Shown: in pieces, positions 59,847 through 64,000 of the stretch
Position numbering within the stretch: the first letter of the stretch is position 1
Layout of the letters: every line of letters begins with the position of its first letter
Assembly (NCBI GenBank): GCA_964634605.1
Contig: CAZWLJ010000002.1
Location: 62,001-126,000 of the forward strand
Source of the DNA: UPXZ01 sp964634605
Lineage (GTDB): Bacteria; Bacteroidota; Bacteroidia; Bacteroidales; Paludibacteraceae
Direction of reading: 5' to 3'
DNA: 64,000 nt
Position numbers and translations under genes: made by a program
The notes under the pieces: model-generated
What the model was told of the DNA's origin: nothing
The model's database searches: none
The model's input: only the letters and a program-made list of their open reading frames with translations

Positions 59847-60539
59847 CTAAAAACGGATGCTGCATTGCAAACCGTAGGCAGAACGATTATTCTGCTGCAT
59901 TTCAATCCGTGCCGGGGCAACATTCAAAACCAGATCCTGACTGATATCGAAGTCATAAAGCTGCGCATCCACAAATGCATCCAGAAGCACCAGCGCATAA
60001 TATCCGGCTGACAGTATGACACTTAAATCGCGGTATCGTCTGAACTGATCCATCCCCGATTTCAATCGGGCCTGATACGTTGTGACTCCGCCAGGATAAG
60101 TCTGGAGAGTGTATCCGCGCGGCAGGATTTTAATATGGTAATTGGTATTATCGTCCTTATCAGAAATGTCGATGTAGGCATTCTTATAGGATGTATATCG
60201 TGTATTGTTCCATGAAATGGCATACGCGAAGCCCAGAAACCCTCCGTAAACGATGGGCAGTTTCCAGTATTTTCGGTTGTAAATCTGCCCGTAGCCCGGG
60301 AAAATGGCCCCCAGCCATACTGCTTTCATCGGATCGGGTTTGAATTCAGGTTTTGTTTGAACAATGGTGTCTATAGTAAGCGAATCGATGAAGGGCCTGT
60401 TTGCAGGATTCAGTGACCGGGCACCGGCTGGAAAAACCAGAGAATCACCGGCAACCACAAGCGAATCTGTAATTGATTGTGAATATCCGTATCCTGCTGC
60501 AAATATCAGAAAGCAATATATTAAAAATCTTTTTTTCAA
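59847..60539 (-). CDS. DUF5683 domain protein
   Basis: The 230-residue protein begins with a TTG codon; no in-frame ATG occurs upstream within 15 codons, and AAAGG precedes it closely. A signal peptide follows (cleavage near GYSQ), then the DUF5683 core: DPMKAVWLGAIFPGYGQIYNRKYWKLPIVYGGFLGFAYAI with a predicted membrane-associated segment and SAGYYALVLLDAFVDAQLYDFDIS, ending in a beta strand. The family commonly sits after parB and before a lytic transglycosylase in this phylum, suggesting an envelope role at cell division, but none is proven. Confidence 0.85.
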   Translation of the reverse strand: MKKRFLIYCFLIFAAGYGYSQSITDSLVVAGDSLVFPAGARSLNPANRPFIDSLTIDTIVQTKPEFKPDPMKAVWLGAIFPGYGQIYNRKYWKLPIVYGGFLGFAYAISWNNTRYTSYKNAYIDISDKDDNTNYHIKILPRGYTLQTYPGGVTTYQARLKSGMDQFRRYRDLSVILSAGYYALVLLDAFVDAQLYDFDISQDLVLNVAPARIEMQQNNRSAYGLQCSIRF

Positions 60540-60586
60540 CCTTTTGATTTTATTGTCAAACCGTGCTTGTTATTTCGGGGAAAACG

Positions 60587-61465
60587 TTAAATCTTATCAA
60601 TCAACTGCATAATCTGCAGGAGTTGTTCATCGTTAGCAAACGGAATGGTAATTTTACCTTTTCCCTTTTCGTCGCAGGTGAGCTGAACTTTGGTATTGAA
60701 AATCTGACTCAACTGATTCCTCAGGTCGCCGAGTTCCTTCAGGTCGTTCAGTTTACCGGAACGGGCAGCCACAGGTTTAACCTGCATTTTTCCGGACTCG
60801 GAAAAGTTGCGCACCAATTCTTCAACCACACGTACCGGATAGTCATTTTTCAAAATCAAATAGTAAAGTTTCAACTGATTGGCCGGTTCTGAAATGCCAA
60901 GTATTGCCCGCGCATGACCCATGTCAATTTTACGGTTTTTCAGTCCCATTTGTATTTCAGCCGGTAAATGCAGCAGCCTCAGATAATTGGCTATAGTTGC
61001 GCGTTTCTTTCCCACCCGTTCACTGAGTCTTTCCTGAGTCAGTTTGTATTCCTGTATAAGCCGGTAAAATGTAAGGGCAATTTCGATAGCGTTCAGGTCT
61101 TCGCGCTGAATATTCTCGATAAGAGCCATTTCCATCACCTGATCGTCGGCGGCAGTTTTCACATAAGCAGGTATGGTTTTCAGTCCGATGGATTTTGCAG
61201 CCCGGTATCGTCGTTCGCCTGCAATAATCATGTAGGTACCGTCCTCGTTTTTGCGAAGGGTGACAGGCGAAATCACTCCGAGTTCTTTAATTGAAATTGC
61301 AAGTTCGGCCAGCGATTCTTCGTCAAAATGTGTCCGGGGCTGATGCGGATTTGGCATGATCAGATTCAGTTCCACCTCATTGATGGACGATGTTCCGCTC
61401 ACTCCGAGCGAGTCAATATCCATCAAAGCACCCAATCCTCTTCCCAAACCGATGTTTTTTACCAT
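60587..61465 (-). CDS. parB: chromosome partitioning protein ParB
   Basis: The 292-residue protein has the N-terminal GLGRGLGALM motif, a ParB/Srx nuclease-like CTP-binding domain (about 30-125, NPHQPRTHFDEESL, GERRYRAAKSIGL, NIQREDLNAIEIA), a helix-turn-helix (about 130-200) and a C-terminal dimerisation segment. It binds parS and forms sliding clamps that work with ParA. I found no canonical palindromic parS (core TTTCACGTGAAA) in the window. The gene lies 35 bases after parA. Confidence 0.96.
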   Translation of the reverse strand: MVKNIGLGRGLGALMDIDSLGVSGTSSINEVELNLIMPNPHQPRTHFDEESLAELAISIKELGVISPVTLRKNEDGTYMIIAGERRYRAAKSIGLKTIPAYVKTAADDQVMEMALIENIQREDLNAIEIALTFYRLIQEYKLTQERLSERVGKKRATIANYLRLLHLPAEIQMGLKNRKIDMGHARAILGISEPANQLKLYYLILKNDYPVRVVEELVRNFSESGKMQVKPVAARSGKLNDLKELGDLRNQLSQIFNTKVQLTCDEKGKGKITIPFANDEQLLQIMQLIDKI

Positions 61466-61500
61466 AAATTTTTTTTGGAATAAAGTATAACGATTTTTTC

Positions 61501-62262
61501 TTATTGTCTGTCTATCAGCTCTTTTGCCAGGTTGATATAATTCAGCGAGCCACGTGATTCCGGATCATAGAGCGATATTGGTTTGCCATAGCTTGGTGCC
61601 TCACTCAGCCTTACGTTGCGATAGATGGCTGTATCGAACACCAGATTATCAAAATGTTTCTTGACTTCTGCCAGAACCTGGTTGGCCGAACGCAAACGAT
61701 TATCGTACATCGTAATCAGGAAACCTTCTATTTCCAGCCTGGAATTAAGTTTGCTTTTGATAATCTTAATGGTATTGAGCAGTTTACTGATACCTTCGAG
61801 AGCAAAATATTCACTCTGCACCGGAATGATTACCGAATCGGAAGCGGTAAGCGCGTTCACTGTAATAAGCCCGAGCGAGGGTGAACAGTCAATCAGTAAA
61901 AAATCATAATCATCCCTTACTGTTTTGAGCATATTTTCCATCACATGTTCACGGTCGTCAAGGTGAAGCAACTCAATTTCAGCTCCTACCAGATCAATAT
62001 GTGAAGGCAGAACCGATAAATTATCTATTTCTGTTTGTTGAATGGCTTGCGAAACGGGCACATTGTCAATCAGGCATTCGTAAATTGTAAACTGAAGTCT
62101 GCGAATATCTATCCCTAAACCGGATGAAGCATTTGCCTGAGGGTCTGCATCGACAAGCAGAACTTTCTTTCCCAAATTGGCCAATGAAGCAGCCAGGTTT
62201 ATTGCTGTGGTTGTTTTACCTACTCCTCCCTTCTGATTCGCAATCGAAATCGTTTTTCCCAT
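61501..62262 (-). CDS. parA: chromosome partitioning ATPase ParA
   Basis: The 253-residue protein has the deviant Walker A motif QKGGVGKTTTAINLA at residues 8-22, LVDADPQANASSGLG near 36-50, and DFLLIDCSPSLGL near 115-127, the features of chromosomal ParA/Soj proteins. With ParB it positions origins on the nucleoid. It heads the minus-strand run parA-parB-DUF5683-lytic transglycosylase. Confidence 0.97.
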   Translation of the reverse strand: MGKTISIANQKGGVGKTTTAINLAASLANLGKKVLLVDADPQANASSGLGIDIRRLQFTIYECLIDNVPVSQAIQQTEIDNLSVLPSHIDLVGAEIELLHLDDREHVMENMLKTVRDDYDFLLIDCSPSLGLITVNALTASDSVIIPVQSEYFALEGISKLLNTIKIIKSKLNSRLEIEGFLITMYDNRLRSANQVLAEVKKHFDNLVFDTAIYRNVRLSEAPSYGKPISLYDPESRGSLNYINLAKELIDRQ

Positions 62263-62303
62263 GAGTTTATATAAAAATAAAATGTGTCTTTGTTACCTTT
62301 TTG

Positions 62304-62331
62304 ATAATGAACATTTAACAGGTGTCATTAT
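62304..62331. promoter_or_regulatory. inverted repeat in the parA leader
   Basis: ATAATGA at 62304-62310 and TCATTAT at 62325-62331, 14 bases apart, about 45 bases ahead of the parA ATG. It may be an operator or an RNA hairpin. Confidence 0.35.
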
Positions 62332-62371
62332 TTCTTTTAAAAAAAGACAAACTGCCTTTTTGATTAAGATG

Positions 62372-62403
62372 CAAAGATAATAAAATAAATTAAGCCATTC
62401 AAT
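62372..62403 (-). promoter_or_regulatory. parA promoter
   Basis: On the minus strand: ATTG (62403-62400), 20 bases, TATCTTTG (62379-62372), with a leader of about 100 bases to the parA ATG. Confidence 0.6.
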
Positions 62404-62571
62404 TCGTATAAAATGCAAACCGGAATATAAGTTTTTTTTAAATTTTCTGTAAAAATATTGAAACTGATTTTTGGAACCATACATGATCAGGCAAATGAAT
62501 GAATATGTTTTCCGGGCAGTGCGCAATAAAACCCAAAACTCATCGTAAGATTAAATATACCTGGTTTTTAG

Positions 62572-62579
62572 TATCTTTG
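62572..62579 (+). promoter_or_regulatory. -7 box of gldG
   Basis: TATCTTTG, 53 bases before the gldG ATG. No clean TTTG is found at the usual spacing. Confidence 0.55.
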
Positions 62580-62632
62580 CAATACTAAATGACAGTTTGT
62601 GTATAAATAATGGCGAAGAAAAACCGTTTCTC

Positions 62633-64000
62633 ATGAAATATTTTCCGAAATCTTCATTCGCAGCAGCGCTGGTTATCATTCTGCTGGCTGTATTATCCGG
62701 ACTTTTCTTATTCAGAATTGACCTTACTTCTGATAAAAGATACAGTATAAGCAAACAGTCGAAGGAATTGATGAAGTCAGTTGACAGCCCGGTAAAGGCA
62801 ACAGTTTATCTCACCGGCGATCTGAACGCGGGATTTCTGCGCCTGAAGAAAAGCACAGCCGATATACTCGGTGAGCTCAATGCCTACAGCCAGGGTAAAA
62901 TTCAAATCGGTTACAAGAATCCCTCAAAAGAGAATACAGAGGAAAATACGAAAATGCTGAACGGTGAACTGGAAAAACGCGGAATCACCGCCACAGCAGT
63001 TTTCGAAAAGGATAAGGAAGGAAAAATTATCCAAAAAGACGTTTTCCCCTGGGTTGAATTATCGTTCAGGGGAAAAACGGTACCTGTAAATCTGCTGAAA
63101 AACAACCCGGCCCTTTCGGGCGAAGAGAACCTGAACATTTCCATTGAAAATCTGGAGTTTGAGCTTACAGATGCTATCAGGAGATTAACGAACAAGACTA
63201 TCGGGAAAATCGCTTTCCTCGAAGGACACGGCGAACTTACTGAAATGGAAACCCACGATATAAGCAGGAGTCTAAGCCGTTATTTTCAGATTGACAGAGG
63301 TGAAATCGGTACTGACGCTAATGTGCTTAACGATTACAAAGCCGTGATAATAGCAAAACCAACTGCACCTTTCAGCGAAAAAGATAAATTTATACTCGAC
63401 CAATACCTGATGAACGGCGGTGCGTTACTTTGGCTAATTGACGGAGTGAGGCTTTCGGAGCAATCGCTTGCTGAAAGCGGCAACTCCCCGGCTGTTCCAT
63501 TCGAACTGAACCTGGACGATATGTTATTCAGATACGGGGTAAGAATTAATCCGGCACTGGTGCAGGATGTGCAAAGTACCCTGATGCCTGTAAATGTTGC
63601 TCCCGCTGGTCAGAAACCTCAGTTTGAGCCAATGCCCTGGGTATATTCCCCGCTCCTTCTCACCTCCGGCCAGCATGTTGCAAGCAGGAATATTTCGCCG
63701 GTCAGAGCCCGGTTTGCCTCATCAGCAGAGTTGGTTGGCGATGATGAAAACACATCGAAAAACATCATCCTGGCAAGCTCTGCAAAATCACATCTGCTCC
63801 AAATACCCGCGGGTATATCAGTCACCGAATTGCCTGATGTGAAAAACGACAACTATTTCAATGTTTCATACATCCCTGTCGGCGTGAGCATCGAAGGAGT
63901 TTTCCGGTCGGTATTTGCCAACCGGATGATTCCACCTGAAATAACCAATGCTGCTTCCATCAAAAAAGCAAGCGTGCCAACACGTCAGATAATTATTGCC
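62633..64000 (+). CDS. gldG: GldG, gliding-associated ABC transporter substrate-binding component (partial, 3' end outside window)
   Basis: The frame is open from the ATG at 62633 to the window edge (456 codons). An N-terminal membrane helix (AAALVIILLAVLSGLFLF) is followed by the extracellular DUF/ABC_transp_aux part: RIDLTSDKRYSIS, YLTGDLNAGFLRLKK, IAFLEGHGELTEME and GGALLWLIDG. This matches GldG, which works with GldF and GldA in gliding or in T9SS-linked ABC export. In most genomes gldF lies directly upstream; here it does not. The start overlaps the stop of an 8-codon frame (ATGA). Confidence 0.87.
   Translation, partial: MKYFPKSSFAAALVIILLAVLSGLFLFRIDLTSDKRYSISKQSKELMKSVDSPVKATVYLTGDLNAGFLRLKKSTADILGELNAYSQGKIQIGYKNPSKENTEENTKMLNGELEKRGITATAVFEKDKEGKIIQKDVFPWVELSFRGKTVPVNLLKNNPALSGEENLNISIENLEFELTDAIRRLTNKTIGKIAFLEGHGELTEMETHDISRSLSRYFQIDRGEIGTDANVLNDYKAVIIAKPTAPFSEKDKFILDQYLMNGGALLWLIDGVRLSEQSLAESGNSPAVPFELNLDDMLFRYGVRINPALVQDVQSTLMPVNVAPAGQKPQFEPMPWVYSPLLLTSGQHVASRNISPVRARFASSAELVGDDENTSKNIILASSAKSHLLQIPAGISVTELPDVKNDNYFNVSYIPVGVSIEGVFRSVFANRMIPPEITNAASIKKASVPTRQIIIA

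Larger units (their letters stand above)
62263..62632. other. 370-base gap between divergent parA and gldG
   Basis: The gap is A/T-rich. It holds the parA promoter, an inverted repeat (ATAATGA/TCATTAT) at 62304-62331 within the parA leader, and the gldG -7 box. An 8-codon frame at 62610-62636 overlaps the gldG start. I see no other gene. Confidence 0.6.

Noticed and set aside
61465..62262. parAB region as the replication origin
   Set aside because: No dnaA, DnaA-box cluster or parS palindrome is visible, and in this phylum parAB is not always at oriC.

Overview
The window reads as a chromosomal segment of a Bacteroidota bacterium, most likely order Bacteroidales. The signs are: promoters of the Bacteroidota type (TAnnTTTG about 19-21 bases after a TTG/TTTG), no Shine-Dalgarno-like spacing in front of most genes, several secreted proteins with a C-terminal type IX secretion (T9SS) sorting domain, many lipoproteins with a short signal and Cys, a gldG gene, and family-typical genes (DUF3078, DUF5683, DUF6089, fused SpmA/SpmB). 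Base composition is moderate and even. I see no insertion sequence, prophage, integron or CRISPR array. One tRNA gene (Gln, TTG) is present.

Layout. 1-10.3 kb: surface and secreted proteins (an FGE-like BACON lipoprotein, a T9SS cargo protein, a lipoprotein, a 1774-residue multidomain protein with two different protease signatures, an orphan 5'-nucleotidase C-terminal domain, a coiled-coil lipoprotein). 10.3-20.1 kb: CotH-like lipoprotein, tyrS, tRNA-Gln, an unknown secreted protein, an MsbA-type ABC exporter, purB, psd, a MazG-like pyrophosphohydrolase and deoC. 20.2-27.5 kb: a glycan-degradation operon on the minus strand (GH16-GH43 fusion, GH105, GH2) facing a divergent T9SS protein. 27.6-31.8 kb: cvpA, rnhB, a DUF3078 outer-membrane protein, rmuC and a small RHH-like protein. 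32-35.7 kb: ETF:quinone oxidoreductase and a single-chain EtfB-EtfA fusion. 35.9-41.4 kb: yraN, pyrE, SRPBCC, argH, comF, dgkA, a secreted nuclease and efp. 41.5-47.3 kb: a modular GH20 hexosaminidase and a secreted endonuclease I, both T9SS cargo. 47.4-51.7 kb: sucCD, a DUF486 membrane protein, SpmA/SpmB-like protein and ybeY. 52-57.7 kb: the envelope cluster DUF6089-uppS-bamA-ompH-ompH. 57.7-62.3 kb, minus strand: a MerR pair, a lytic transglycosylase, DUF5683, parB and parA. The window ends inside gldG.

Most genes are ordinary housekeeping or envelope genes. The parts that stand out are the C10 peptidase/LRR/gluzincin chimera, the EtfB-EtfA fusion next to its quinone oxidoreductase, the GH16-GH43 fusion with its small operon, the (GGY)n insertion in the BamA barrel, and a promoter-plus-terminator unit without a gene near 8.6 kb. 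Many annotated starts were shortened because a clear -7 box lies inside or beside the longest open frame.
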